64,000 nucleotides of DNA from Trifolium pratense (Eukaryota; Streptophyta; Magnoliopsida; Fabales; Fabaceae): contig NC_060060.1 in NCBI RefSeq assembly GCF_020283565.1, forward strand, positions 72,711,257-72,775,256, read 5' to 3'. The first letter of the stretch is position 1, and every line of letters starts with the position of its first letter. The notes under the pieces are model-generated. The model saw only the letters and a program-made list of their open reading frames with translations. It was not told the DNA's origin and did not search any database. Positions 35,801 to 48,725 of the stretch are shown here, in pieces. Made by a program: the position numbers and the translations under genes.

Positions 35801-38227
35801 TTGCAATCGAAGTTAATTTTTTTTATCATTATTTTTTGTGTTTTGTTTTTACAACCGGTATTTGGTCCATTGGACAGCCTATTTTATTTTTCAACAGGAT
35901 CTAATCTTCAAGTTTGATGAAACTTTAATTTGGAGGATAAAAAAAAAAAAAATACTGCATTAACTTGTGCCCAGAATCACAGATGGTGCAATATTTTCTT
36001 TTTTTGGGACATTTTTTTAATCTGATTATATATTTGGCAGTCCGCACTCTACAAGCTTTCCTATGTTATTTGATATTAAATTGTAAAACTATTGTATTTT
36101 ACTTTGTCAAAAAAAAAAAAGAACAACAAGTTATTGCATTTTTATATTCGCTGTTTGAAATATATTTATTTGTGATTCGATTTATGGCTTTGAATTTTTT
36201 TTATTTCTTAATTATTTGATATTTTAGTTTTCAAACTGTTCCATCAATTGTGTAAAAAAATTCTTTTCCATCAATTGAAGAATGACAGACAACTTGATGT
36301 TTTCTTATATAAGCTTAATTTAAATTGTAAGGTTACATAAGATATATTATATATAAAAATTATTCCATCAATTGAAGAATGTTAGACATTTTTGGTACGG
36401 GCACAAATTGTTTATTTTGTACTTCGGATAGATATTTGTATTTTTATTTTACATAATTAATTTTATAATATAATATATATTTTAATTATACAAATTACGT
36501 TTTGATTAGAATCTTCTAATTTATTTATTTTTGACAAAAGTAAAACTAAACAAATTCATTAATAATCAATTTCAATAATGCATATTGGAACATCATCTGA
36601 TCATCATAATATTGAAAAATAGCAATAAATATAGTCACCCCTACCAGAGCCACTACATGGACTTTCTTCCTTAAAAACTCTAACGACGAGTTGTAAAAAT
36701 AACATAATAAACTACTCCAGGATAAACTCTTCTCTTCTAATTGAACCCTACAAAATTAGCTTATATGCATTTATTCAAAACCTGGTCAAAAGACCATAAA
36801 CGATGTAAACTCTCTCTACACCAAATTCAAATTAAAATATAAAATGATAAATAATTTTTTTAATTAATATAAATGAACTGAATGTATATATATATTCAGT
36901 AACATATATAAGTTTATTATTATTTTTTATAGATATATAAGTTTGATAGATATATAAGTTTATTATAATTTATGAATTTGTGAAAAATCAATTTATTTTT
37001 ATTACTTTCAACATAAAAGTTTATACTAATTAATAGTTTTTTAACTTAATTTCCGAGACAATTGTTAGTGCTTTAATATTTGTTTCCTTATCAATTTATT
37101 TGTAATTAATTTGGTACAATAATTTTGGGAAAATTTGGTACAATGATTTGGTTCATAGTAGTTACTTTTTTACCCTAAAAAAGAAGCAAAATATATGAAT
37201 TTTTAATATTGGGATTCGATTAAGTATAATATAAGAATTGTTATTATATGCTTTAACATGGCATTATGACAACAAATAAATAAGGTCATCCGCATACTTA
37301 TACATTTATTAAAAAAAAGGACAGATATACGCTCGAAATTATTTTGACTTTTGTTTTAATGTTATTTTTAGATGACTTAGAAAGATCAAAATCTATCTAT
37401 CTATATCTATCTATATATTATATGTTTTAGAGTTTCTCTCTCATGCTCAATTTCTTAGGTGGCGTCCTCTCATTTCTTTTACCGGTCAAAATCTCACGTG
37501 GCAATCTCTCAATTCATTTTGCTGATGTGTCATTCTTCTATGTTTTTTCCTTTAGTCATTAGTGCTCAATTATAAATATAGAAATTGCTCAATCAGGTTT
37601 TATAAACAAATGTCTATATTAATATTTTGATACAATTGAAATTTTACATATGGAAACTTTTGATTATTGACCAACTCATTTTTGGAATATATATTGATTA
37701 AATTAAATCAATGCTGAAATGTATGGAAATTTCAAAAATTAAGGACCAAAAATCTACTATAGTTTCTATATATACGGGCCAAAAATGAAATAAATTTCAC
37801 AAGTAATTTGAAAAACAAAAATATCAAAATGAACATCTATGGAATACGGGGAGCTATATTTCTATCCATATACCAATATTTGGACCACTTTTTCTTAAAA
37901 TTTGTACGGAACCTTTATTTATACTCAGGGGTTTATTTTTTTGTAATTTTTACGGAGTTAGATTTCTACAGATGTTTTAATACGAGATTTATTAATACGG
38001 GGCGAATGACCTCTTTTCTTTTTTTTTTCTTTTTTTTCTATGGGAACTTATATTTCTACACGTATTAATGCTAGATACCTATTTTTTTATAATTTTTACT
38101 GGGACTTATATTTACACTCATATTAATAATAGTGCATTTTTTTTATAGTTACATTTGTTTTTAGTGTAAACTCTGATACACTTACTTATTTACTTTAAAA
38201 AGTTGAAATTTTAGTTATTATATATTA

Positions 38228-38528
38228 CTCCCTCCGTCCCAAATTATAAGGGAAAAAAACCCACTTTTTTGTCCCAAATTATAAGAGAAAAAATCATTTT
38301 CAAAAATCATTTTTTCCTTATTTTCATAAAATTAAATGCAAATTGCATTTAATTTCTTCTCTCTCTCATTTTCTCAATAAACAACAACCAATAAAAATTA
38401 TTTTTACATCTTCCTATGCAACTTATTCCAAGGAAAACCCACAAAAACATACTTCAAATTCTCATGTTTTACTTTTTCTTAATAAGTGTGATTTTTTTAT
38501 TTTCCCTTATAATTTGGGACGGAGGGAG
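38228..38528. mobile_element. Stowaway-type MITE (Tc1/mariner)
   Basis: 301 bp with terminal inverted repeats of about 28 bp beginning CTCCCTCCGTCCCAAATTAT and flanked by a TA duplication (38226-38227 and 38529-38530). Non-coding. Confidence 0.9.
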
Positions 38529-40145
38529 TACTTAACAAAAAATACATTAACTAAAAATAAGAATAGAAAAACTAAAATTAAATTTAGAAAAACTAATATC
38601 TCAACTAATTGACTTTAACCTTAATCATATATAATAATAATCTAATTTTTTTATATGATGATCAACGAGATTCTTGCAGAGACTGATGAAGATGACTACG
38701 AGGGATAAATAACATGTGGATTGGGAACAGAGGAGTGGATAAAATATTCAAGTTTAATTCTACAATCAGAAAATTGTACTAATTTTGAGTTATAATTCTT
38801 TATTTGCAGGTCCATATACGGAAGAACAACATTGTTTGTTATTCAAATTAGGATTAAGTATTATCAATTGATGTTAGAGTTTTAAGTATTTATTTATATT
38901 TTTTATATTTTATTGTCATTTTTTTTAATCATATGTTTACTTATTAAAAAAGAATTGTTGTTCATATTATTTTTTATTGGATTTAAATCATGCTTATAAA
39001 TGTTTTTTTACTATTATTTATAAATAAATGTTGTACTCTATTTTTTTACTCATTATTTTTTTATTTGTCTAATTTTTCATGTGATATTTAACAAATGTGG
39101 AATTGAGAAAAATGTGGAATTGAGAAATTGATATGCTTAAAAAAAATTATTCTTAAACTTCATACTTATCAAGTAGAGAAAAAGGTGTCATTGTCTGAAA
39201 TATAAAAGGAATGAAGTAATTGACTTCATAGATTATTTTTCTATTTCATTTTATTATTCTATTAATTATGGTTTACCTTAACGTGATTTTTCTAATAAAA
39301 AAAAATACATAGTGATTTGTACCAAACAAAATATTAAAATACGGGGGTATTGATAAAAAAAATAACCTACATGGAGGTATTAAGCAAAAAATAACTTACA
39401 CGGGGTGAGACATACATTTGTAGATTTTATTATATAAAAAATACGATATCAATTGAAAGCAGGGAAAGTAACAATGATTTTATATATATAAAAAAAGAAT
39501 TAAAAGCAATAATATCATGTATTACTTTATTTTTATTCTCCATACATCACTGTAAAATAAACAAATAAAAAAAAAACAAATAGATACATTTTTTAAAATT
39601 TGCACATTAACAAATGAGATATGCTTAAAAAAATTATATAATTTTTTTTGTGTAAAGCAAATGACAAACAATTCTACTGTTCATTACTTTTAAATAAATA
39701 ATATTAAAATTAAAATCGCCCCATTTTGCTTCTCAAATGTGAAATTTTTTCACACGGGGACATGAGATAAAATACTCCTGAAGAAAACAAATGTCTAAAG
39801 GAGAGAGATGACGATTAAGAACCAATATATTAACGTTAGATTAGTTTTTGCATAATGACATTTTTTTTATGAAAATAAAAGAACAAATATATGAACATGT
39901 GAGTTAGGAACGGGGAGTGGAGTATCACTCTCCATTATGCCATTTCTCCTTAAAATCTCCAAAATTTGGATCTTTTATCATATTTAAATAAACTATTACA
40001 TTAAATATAAAATTAATTTTACAAATAATTAAAAAAATCACAATATTAAAATTTTAATAATCCATATTTTTCATGTGTGAAAAAAAATGATCTATATTTT
40101 TCATAGAACATTAACCCGGGCAATAGTACGGGTAAGTTATACTAG

Positions 40146-40966
40146 TAAAAATATAAGTTACAAAGACATGATCATTGCATATAAAGAAAGGAAGGTTAAT
40201 TTCAAAGTAACTAAGACAGTAACCAAAAATAGATATTGAATGTCAAATCAAAATTATAACTAATATCCATTAATTAACAATTAAGGTGATTTAACCACAT
40301 CACAAAACTTCATTTTTCTTCTCTTTAACATATCTCACTTTTACCCTTTTGTTCCACACATATCTCACTTAATCATTTGAGAAAATTTCAGATCATGTAC
40401 AATTCTTTACACAAAGAAAATAGGCTAAAAAAAATTATTTGTGCATGTATAATCCTTAGTATAAAATTGAACAACACCATATAAAAAAAATTATACTCAG
40501 GATAAGTAATCATAATAAATCATAAATCAGCCTAAAAATGCAGGTGATGCCATAGAAAAAATCGATGCTAAAATTAATAGCAACAAAAGGAGATAAAATA
40601 AATATAGTAAAATATTGCAAAATTCAAAATATATCCAACAATTTTTCTTTTGTTCAATCACAAATGTGACGGATTTTTCAACATACTCAAAAAAATTATT
40701 TCTTTAATTTGCTACTTTAGGAGTATATTAATGAAGATCTAACGTTGTTTGGATGGTCCTTAAGTTTAGAAAAGTTGGTTTAAAGTACCAAAATATTAGT
40801 GAATAAGTTGGTATCCGAAAAAAAAATTGCACACTTGTGTTCCTCTTTTGTTAAATTGCCTTAACAGTAGGTAAGTTAATTAGTTTCTATCTCTTTTGTT
40901 AAAAGTATGACAATTGGTATATGGAAACAAAATCAATTATATAAAAAAAAAAAAAAAATCCATAAG

Positions 40967-41025
<59 letters not shown>

Positions 41026-41150
41026 AAAAATAAAACATTGATAGTTATATTTGGAAACAATATTAAATATGAAGATTTGTCTTGATTTAGAATTTTTAAC
41101 AGAAAAATCAATACGGCTATTGACCTTTGTTTTTAAGGTTATATTACTGC
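40146..41150. other. AT-rich sequence, no gene seen
   Basis: No ORF, domain or transposon end that I can support. It includes the AT microsatellite. Confidence 0.4.
40969..41022. repeat. AT dinucleotide microsatellite (27 repeats)
   Basis: 54 bp of uninterrupted AT. Confidence 0.98.
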
Positions 41151-42230
41151 AGGCCGTAAAAACAAACGGTGCGATTCATGCTACATGCTTTCTGTGAAAT
41201 TTACTTAGCAATTGAATTTTACAATTTTATCCATTGAGTTCTTCAGGAACTATATAATAAATCACTATCAATTTACAATCCTTCAAGGATGTAGGAATAT
41301 TGAATTCATCTAGAATTCATTGAAGAGAAAAAGAAGTTGTTTTATTAGTTCTTCAGGAACTATATAACACATAAAAGTATTTTGATGTGCAATCATTAGC
41401 GATGCATGGTGATAAATGGTGATATTTCGTAAGTTCTTCAGGAACAAAATTATTTTTTTCTAAGTTCTTCGGGAACTAAGATTATGAATTCTTCGGGAAT
41501 TCATGTATTAAATGTCTAAGTTCTTCAGGAACTAAGAATAGGTTCTTTAGGAACCAAGATTATGAATTCTTCGGGAATCCATGTATTAACTTTCTAGGTT
41601 CTTCAGGAACCAAGATTATGAATTCTTAAACATGTTTATGTTCTTTTGGATGATCGAAGTGTCGATGTTTCACCATACAGGTGTCGGTCACGAAGCATAA
41701 TGATGCTTCACCAGACTATTGTCGGTTACGAAACTCAAACAATATCAAACATCCAAAATATATATTATAAATAAATAAATAATTGATCAACATTTTATGT
41801 AATATTAATGATCAAAGTGTTATGCTTCACCATACAAATGTCGGATATCACGAAGCGTAAACAACATTGAATCAATTAAATACATAAAGAAATGATGCTT
41901 ATTTATTTATTTAATTATTATTATTTGATCTTTATAAGTATACAAGGTTCAAACGATTCATAATCATATAATAATCAAAAATAAAAACTACTTGTGATTT
42001 CATAAAAATAGAATAAGAATTGCGTACCTCAGTTGCTAAGCTCATATAAGCAAGAGTAATAATATATAAGTATAGAGGAGAGAAGAAGAGAAGAGAGAAA
42101 GAATAGAGATTGTATTATTCTCATCAAGGTGTATCTTTACATGACAATACAAGTCCTATTTATAGGACAATATAATGGGCCAGTGGAATGGGTCAATGCT
42201 TAATGGACATCCACCAAATTATTCATAACA
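41150..42230 (-). repeat. LTR-like end of the decayed copia element
   Basis: On the minus strand the right edge begins TGTTATGAATAATTTGGTGG at 42230. It runs through a typical LTR promoter region (CCTATAAATAGGAC near 42155-42170, a TATA box inside a short palindrome) and a purine-rich leader. The left boundary is not defined, and no primer site was found. The edge form and shared hairpin family suggest it is the 5' LTR side of the pol remnant at 32947-34600. Confidence 0.5.
41237..41615. repeat. Cluster of hairpins with TTCAG/TTCGG loops
   Basis: About ten hairpins: AGTTC/GAACT around TTCAG (41237, 41347, about 41520) or TTCGG (41463), GAATTC/GAATTC around TTCGG (41486, with a one-mismatch copy near 41565), GGTTC/GAACC around TTTAG (about 41534) and TTCAG (about 41598), and ATCC/GGAT around TTCAA (about 41278). 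Arms co-vary while the loop keeps TTCNG. Same family as at 33362-34594. Confidence 0.78.
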
Positions 42231-43092
42231 TAAATATAATAGAATATTTAAATTATTATTTTCAAAAATCTGTTTTTGTTTTTATTTTCATAAAAAATTC
42301 TGATTTTTTTTTATAATAAAAATCAGTACTTTATTTTTAAAAAATTTAAAAATACCCATTTTTTAAATAATAGAAAATGTTTTAATTTGTCAAAAAAATG
42401 TTTTAAAATAATAGTTTTATTAACACTTTAGTGGTATTTTTAGTGGTCATTTTTTAATTTTTGCTTTTTTTTTGTTATTTTTGTTTTAAAAAATTGGCTA
42501 TTTTTGATTTTTTTTTATATTCATGATTCATTAAATTTTAAAATTAAGATGGATGGATCCGATCAAATGGTATTCGTTTTGTATTTTTTTCTCAATTGCT
42601 ATATCGTTCATTTATGTGAAATTATAATGATTGTTAAGTGCTTGCCATGCTTTTTATAAATGTAGATCAAAGTATTTTATGTTGATTCACGTCTCTTTTG
42701 TTTCTCATGTAGATTGTTGATCCATGTCCTACATGTGCGTTGAAAACCAATGTTCCATGTTAACTAACCTGATTAAAAGCAACGTGAGAGTCACTATCCT
42801 AAAATTTTAACTAACCTGATATGCTAATAAGAAACTACATTGGTTAAAGATATGTGTCAAATATCACTAGATTAATTAGTATTCACAAGGTACCAACTAT
42901 ATGATGACTTTTAACATTTATAGTAGTCCATATGTTTTTAGGATGAAATTATATTCTCTTTTTTGTTTTGGGTGCAGACGTCAAGTTCATGCGTGTCAAT
43001 GCCTCAACGCATTCTGCAATTTCACTGAACAAAACAGAATTATGATCATTTTCCAGATGGTGTGCTTTTTTTTATATGAGGTGCGCTAATCT
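42231..43092. other. AT-rich spacer, nothing recognised
   Basis: No coding or repeat structure that I can name. A short open stretch near 42960-43080 has no recognisable similarity. Confidence 0.4.
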
Positions 43093-43338
43093 TTTGGCCA
43101 ATTTTAGTGTTTATATCGATTTTTATGGGTTTTGGCTGAATTTACGTTTTTTGGCCAATTATTTGGGTTTAAGGTCTTTATTTGGATTTTCGGTCGATAT
43201 TAAGGTTCGGGTCGATATTTGGGTTTTCGACCAATTTTAGTGTATGTAGTCGATTTTATAGTTTTTGGCCAAATTTAAGTTTTCGGCCAATTATTTGGGT
43301 TTATGATCGATATTTAAGTTTTCGGTCGATATTAAGCC
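43093..43338 (-). repeat. Small block related to the satellite, opposite orientation
   Basis: Contains TTTTGGCCAATTTTAGTGTTT, GGTCGATATTTGGGTTTTCG and related units, which are the reverse complement of submonomers in the 17441-32946 array. It is more diverged and has a different unit order. It directly truncates a TTC38-like exon at 43338/43339. Confidence 0.8.
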
Positions 43339-45115
43339 TTTGAGAAGATCTTCTGCTTTACAAAATTCTCCGGTCTTCGCCAAAGCCCAAACCGTCAATA
43401 TATCAAGATGTCAATCTATATACCAGTTGACCTATAATTTTGTACACACTCACACAGGGGCGGAGCTACATGTGGGCTCGGCAGGGCCGTGGCCCGCCCT
43501 AGTTTTTTTAAAATTTTTTTTCTTACATGAAAAATTACTATTATGCCATTGGTAACTCTTTTAAAATACAATATAATCTTTTCCTCCTAGAATCACACGC
43601 GTGAGAAACTGAGAATATTCTTGCTCCTTCACCTTCACACCGTTGCAACCGTTTACGGCAAGTCGGCAACCACACGAAAGCACCGTCTGTGCAACCCACG
43701 ACACCACCTTCCACCGTCGACCTCGTTTTCTCATCTCTCTGATTTCTGTTCTCATGTATGTCTCACGAAACCCCTTTGTTCTCTCAGATTTTTATGTTAA
43801 AGTGTTATTATTGAATGTTGTTGTAGGTCACCTGTTGTTAAATTGTTAGAAAACTTGCTCAATTTTAGTTGTTTGTTGCTAAATTTGATAAAGAAGTGGG
43901 GTTTTTAAGTTAGTGGAACAGTGTCATTGAGTTTTATTTGCCTTCAATTTTGAGTTAGTAGAAAGCAATAGAATCAACAAAGTTGAAGTGGTGTAAAATT
44001 AATTAGTGAAGTGTTTGATTTTATTTAAGTGTTTGTTTGTACTGGTTTTGGAATGCAATGTGTAGGAGCTGTTTTGGGTTTTGTTGTTTGCCTGCTATTA
44101 GGAGTGTGTTGGTTCAATTTGCAACTTTTTATGGCTTGGGGTTGCACATCTTGTTGTGATTGTTTGAATTTGTTGTGGTGTTAGGTGCTTTGGTATGTAA
44201 TGCAGCTTTGTAATGGTGTCCCTTTACCTTAATTTTTTTGGTGTTATAGATGTGGCTAGGTGTATTTTGTAATGGTGATTACTCAGATCGTTCATGATCT
44301 GATGTGGTGTCCTCCTAGTTATTGTGTATTAGTCGAGGCTTAGACAAAGATAGATAGGCTTGAGGTGTGTTAGTGTTGGTGTTGTGTATTTGGTGTTTTT
44401 GCATTCATGACTTTTTATTTTCTTTAAAAGAAAAATTGCGGCCCTCTCCAATATTTTGAGCTAGCTCCGCCACGGCACTCATACCAAAGAAATATATACA
44501 AGTATATTTTTGCTAAAGTTTCCTACAAAAGAAAGAAGTTGTATGTTTTATCTAGCAACACTTAATGAGGAAATGACAAAAACGTGTTTATGTAGAGTGT
44601 TTCTTAACTTACTTGATCAGTGATGCATTTTGCTTGCATCTTGAGGCGATCTCCAATGGTATCCATTTCACCAGGTACACACAACCTCAAAAGTAGACCT
44701 GAAACATTTAAATAAACCTATTTGCAAAAGAGGTTAGAATTTGTAATTGAAGAAATGAAGAAAACGAGAAACTGTTAGTTGCGATGAAGTTGAGTAGTTG
44801 ACGATATAAGCTACCTCTGCACTCACAACATCAGTTTTGTCTAACTCCTTCCATATATGATGGTCATATATCTCAAGTACTCTTTTCGTTGGAGAATTAC
44901 CTTCTAAGTAATAAAGTGCTACATGCCACCAATTGTGTGTCAGCCTGAAATAACGGAGATATTTTAACCGACTTATAGATAGTTAGAGAAAATTACAGTT
45001 ACAGAGAATCAAATACATACATAAATGATGAACAAGAAATCCATGAAGATGAACATCCTTCCATGAATTTCACAGCTTCCTTAAGACGGCACTGATACTG
45101 AAAAACATGGCACAA
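43339..45115 (-). pseudogene. TTC38: TTC38-like gene fragment, four exons, broken
   Basis: Minus strand. Exon A 45021-45115 gives LCHVFQYQCRLKEAVKFMEG. Exon B 44815-44944 gives LTHNWWHVALYYLEG and DHHIWKELDKTDVV. Exon C 44613-44717 gives VYLNVSGLLLRL and GDRLKMQAKCITDQ. Exon D 43339-43431 gives VNWYID, stop, HLDILTVWALAKTGE, AEDLLKG. These match plant tetratricopeptide repeat protein 38 (TTC38, soluble, role not well known). All introns have GT-AG ends (for example GTATGT at 45015-45020), and codon phase is kept across exons A-B-C-D. Exon D has TGA where the family has Trp in WHLDIL, and it breaks off at 43339 into satellite-like DNA. Upstream and downstream exons are missing. A hAT element sits in the intron between C and D. 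Confidence 0.85.
43455..44475. mobile_element. hAT-type non-autonomous transposon in the TTC38-like intron
   Basis: Terminal inverted repeats CAGGGGCGGAGCTA and TAGCTCCGCCACGG (last bases mutated), with an 8-bp target duplication CACTCACA (43447-43454) versus CACTCATA (44476-44483), one mismatch. About 1.02 kb. No transposase domain recognised. The left part (43600-43760) is GC-richer and may be a leftover 5' exon or captured sequence. Confidence 0.8.
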
Positions 45116-45214
45116 CTGCAGAAACAAAATTTTGACAATCACAACAACTATTTAGGTTATAACTTATGATAAGGTCTCCTTTTTTACATATTTCTGACCG
45201 TAATATACTTTTAA

Positions 45215-45377
45215 TATTTGGGTTTTTGGTCGATATTAAGATTCAAGTCGGGTTTTGGGTCAATATTTGGGTTTTTTTGCCAATTTTAGTGTTTGTAGTC
45301 GATTTTATGGTTTTTGGCCGAATTTAGGTTTTTCGGCCAATTATTTGGGTTTTCGGTCGATATTAAGGTTCAGGTCG
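45215..45377 (-). repeat. Satellite-related block, left half, split by element D
   Basis: Contains GGTCGATATTAAG, GCCAATTTTAGTGTTTGTAG and GGTTTTTGGCCGAA units, opposite in orientation to the main array. Its last five bases GGTCG (45373-45377) are the target duplication of element D. The block resumes at 61967. Confidence 0.8.
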
Positions 45378-46406
45378 TGTAACATCTCAACTTTAATTAA
45401 TAAAAGAATATTAATTAGTAATTATTTAAGACTAATTGGAGATAAGTAAGTGAAAAAGAATAATTAGAGTGATTTATCTTGACCAATGAGAAGAAGACAT
45501 GGTGACAAGTGGGACCTCACTTTCATTATAAGCCACAAGACTACAAAGTGGCCAAACCATTCATTTTTTCACTTCCTAAAATAACAAAAAATCAGTAAGT
45601 AATGTTATCTCTTCTCTCCTCTCTCACGACAACAACAACACAACAACACCACTAACCTTTTCTTAGCCCTTTAATGGAACTTCCAAGCTATTTCTATTCA
45701 CAAGTTCATGATACAAACATCATGACCCAAGTGAGAACTCAAGATTTCTCTCTATTTCACTCTTTTTCTTTCCCGACGCTCTCTCACCCATTTTGCATCT
45801 CAAACCCTTTGTTGTTCAAGAAAGCTTTGCATGTGTTAATCAATAGCACCCAAGGAATAAGGTGAGGAACAGAACCACCATTAATGGTGGAGGAGGTTAG
45901 GACGAACTGGACAAGGCCAGAATCAGAACTTGGAATTGGAGTTAGAAGGGATTCATGACCACCAAGGTATTTGGTAAGAAGTTTTCTGCAGAAATTCGTA
46001 ATGACATACCTCCAGTAATTGAGTCATATATGTCAAACCGTAACTTGGTTTTGATTGGTATTTACATGTCTGGAAAGCTGACGAAATTACCTTCGTTATG
46101 GTGTCAAATTCGTGGAATTTGACTGAGAATTGAGATCTGGAGACCAGTTTGAAGTTGAGGGTCTGATATGGAAATTATGCGGAAAATCCTGTTTACCGGT
46201 TTAAACTGCTTTTGCTGCAAATTCTGCATTTTGGCTAGTTCCAGAAATATCGGTTGTATTGTTCGAGCGTCAACTCAGGTGGGTTCCCTTAGAGCCTTAA
46301 ACTCTAGTTAGTTTAGCTCCATTAGTTTCCCCAAAATTTAATGTTTCCCGATTCAGTTATGTACACTCTTGTCGATATTCTAGATAAATCGATATGGGGC
46401 GTTATA
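45378..46406 (+). repeat. 5' LTR of element D (1029 bp)
   Basis: TGTAACATCTCAACTTTAAT to GGGGCGTTATA. Matches 59778-61966 minus the hAT insertion. The intact hAT target site GGATTCATGACCACC is seen here at about 45949-45963. Confidence 0.92.
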
Positions 46407-48725
46407 ATTGGTATCAGAGCAGGTCGATTCAGTATCGGACCTTGCCGCGGATCATTAAAGTTCAATAAAAGTAGTACGGACCCTTTGGAGTCTAGACTGT
46501 TTACGCTGAAATCATCGCGTGCTGAGCCCGATCAACTCAGTATCGTGTATGGTAGGCAGGGTATTACGGTTGAGAACCGAAGTGGACCAAGGAGGTCGGG
46601 TAGTAAGAACAAGTAGAAGTGCAAACTCAGGTGGAAGTATGAATGGAGATCGTTAGAAGCGGATATTGTAACTGCATCAGTCGATGCCACAAGAGTAAGT
46701 TGAGTAACGCCAACAAGTGGCGCGCAGGGAATAATATATGGCGTAATACCAGTAGTAAAGAGGAATAACGGGAAATGCACGAATCGGACGAGTGCAACTG
46801 AAGGTAGCTTTTGTAAGGATCTAAAGGATTTTGGGAATGGAAAAGCTAATATCAAGGTAAGTTTTGACGGAGTTGATTCAAGACGGAGTGCAAAAGTAAG
46901 ATATTCCGATAGCCGCAGTAGGTCTGAATTGTGCAATGAGGCAGATGAAGTGTAATTGAAGCGTGTAGTACTCAAGTAGTATCCAACTAATGCGTATGTG
47001 TCATGTCGACTTCTTCGAACCTAGAAGCAAACTCCTCTCACTTGTGAAACTTTTCATCAGGAACATGTAGAATCAAGCAAGACCTAATGCTAGTCAGTAA
47101 ACCAAAACTTTTCCCAAATCTGTCTAACCTTCATAGCAGCCGAGTAGTCCATCCCAGAGAATTCGAAGTTAGACCATAAAGATTCCATTATTGCGGTAAT
47201 GTTCGTTATTTGTATAACTTTCTTAGAACAATACCACCAGTTGTCCTTAATTAAATCACTTCAGCCTCTCAGTTCACAATCAATCATCATATATGACCAT
47301 TATAAGTCAAGCAATGTTTAGATTAACAATTATGAATTGTTTTTAGTATCGTCAAGTCATCGGAGTCGATCCGTTAAGCATCCTCATTGAGTGGCTCATG
47401 AACAAGTAATTCAGTTCGGTACTGAATTCAACAAGTTATCAGGATTTCATGTAGTCAATAACCCAACAAGTTCAATTAAGCCTCTGGTGAGGGTTTGTCA
47501 GCTAAATCATATAAAAGTCAAGTCATACCTGGTAGGACAATCAGAATTTTTTTATTAAACGATACTAGTCATCCAGATAGGCCTATTAAGTGTCATCATT
47601 CGATCACCCTTAAGCTAGTAACTCAGTGTCGTAGATCGATTAGATACTTAATAAGGGAAGCCAAGTTAGACAGCCTACATTTTATTATTCATCAATGTCA
47701 GCCTGATATATTGTCGCTTAGGATGTCACCATTGGATGCCGATGAAGTAGAGTCCGATTATCAGTTTATAACAGTAATCACACCAAACCTTTAGTGTGAA
47801 GCCTTGATTAGAAATCACTTCCAAGGTCATCAGTCGCCTAATTTGATTCATTAAACGTCATTATTAAGTTGTTTAGAAACCAGTAACTCAGTTTGGCTTT
47901 AGCCCAGCTAGTCACCAAATAACCTTAGGTGCTTGAGACTCGCAGCCACTAGACATCAGTGTCAGTTATGCATTCTAGTGAGAGTTTTGTCATCCCAATT
48001 CAGAGTGAGAACCAAGCTTTCTAGTTCGATGGAACTGCCAGTAGACAATAGTAACTAGTGAGTATTAAGGTCCAGTGATAATCAAGCCGAGATAGCAAAA
48101 ATCCTAACCCTAAACAAAGAGTAGCATGAAAACTAAGTGTGCAATATCAACTACAATTATATGACGTGTAAGACCTGAGAGTGCAAGTTACCATTCAATC
48201 CAGTTAATTTTCCTTAGGAGATTTTATACACTAGTTTCTAATCGTATCAGATACATCCGTGTCTAAGGGAATTAAGGAATAATAATAATAAGATCGGTGG
48301 CCAAGGCAAAGTCTATTAGGTACCACTCTTAGTAACCAGTTGGATAAGTGTAATCTGGGAGAGTTAGTCCATGAACATGAGTGCCTAGAAGGAATTATCA
48401 AATATTCTAGTAGCCTATTTGTTGACATCAGCCAGTAACTCAGAGTTAGACAAATCCAATAGTCTCACCACTAGCATTAGAGGATTGTATCATTTGTGAC
48501 TCAACCATACAATAAGTAATCAAGCTAATTTAGCAAATTCCTCATTAGAAGCTTATTAACATTACCGACAGATATTTCCGTCTTAACTTAAGTAATTCTG
48601 ACAAATGTCTTCGACTCTCCAATTTCATTACCACCGGCTTGTCCGAATCAATACAAGCTAAACCTTTTCGCTACATATCAAATTGTCTTCCTTGTGGACA
48701 TCAGTTATCTTAGTGGATCTGTTAG
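46407..48725 (+). other. Left interior of element D, no coding domain
   Basis: Begins with the primer site TGGTATCAGAGC (46409-46420). The rest has no long ORF on either strand. Loosely repeated segments containing AGTAACTCAG recur (near 47390, 47615, 47885, 48430), suggesting a decayed internal repeat. It ends with GTTAG, the target duplication of element C. Confidence 0.65.
46409..46420 (+). other. Primer binding site of element D
   Basis: TGGTATCAGAGC two bases after the LTR end; exact initiator tRNA-Met type. Confidence 0.88.

Larger units (their letters stand above)
34923..40145 (+). mobile_element. Helitron-like region, probably two nested or tandem copies
   Basis: The right end has the Helitron 3' pattern: a GC-rich hairpin (ACCCGGGCAATAGTACGGGT, 40114-40133) followed by CTAG at 40142-40145 and a host T. 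Two left ends fit A followed by TC: 34923 and 37392. Downstream of both lies a similar sequence (TTTCTCTCTCATG ... TCCTCTCATTT ... GTGGCA), so both look like Helitron 5' regions. No Rep/helicase coding sequence is visible, so the copies are non-autonomous. Which 5' end belongs to the 3' end is undecided. The interior is AT-rich with no gene. Confidence 0.5.

Noticed and set aside
42901..43089. 62-residue ORF with Cys-rich start, considered as a gene fragment
   Set aside because: No recognisable family and no splice-supported continuation.
43643..43849. 68-residue ORF within the hAT at 43455-44475, considered as a transposase exon
   Set aside because: No BED finger or hATC motif; translation not convincing on either strand.
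45674..45865. 63-residue ORF starting MELPSYFYSQVHD, repeated at 60075-60266
   Set aside because: It lies entirely in the LTRs of element D and is duplicated only because the LTRs are; no known domain.
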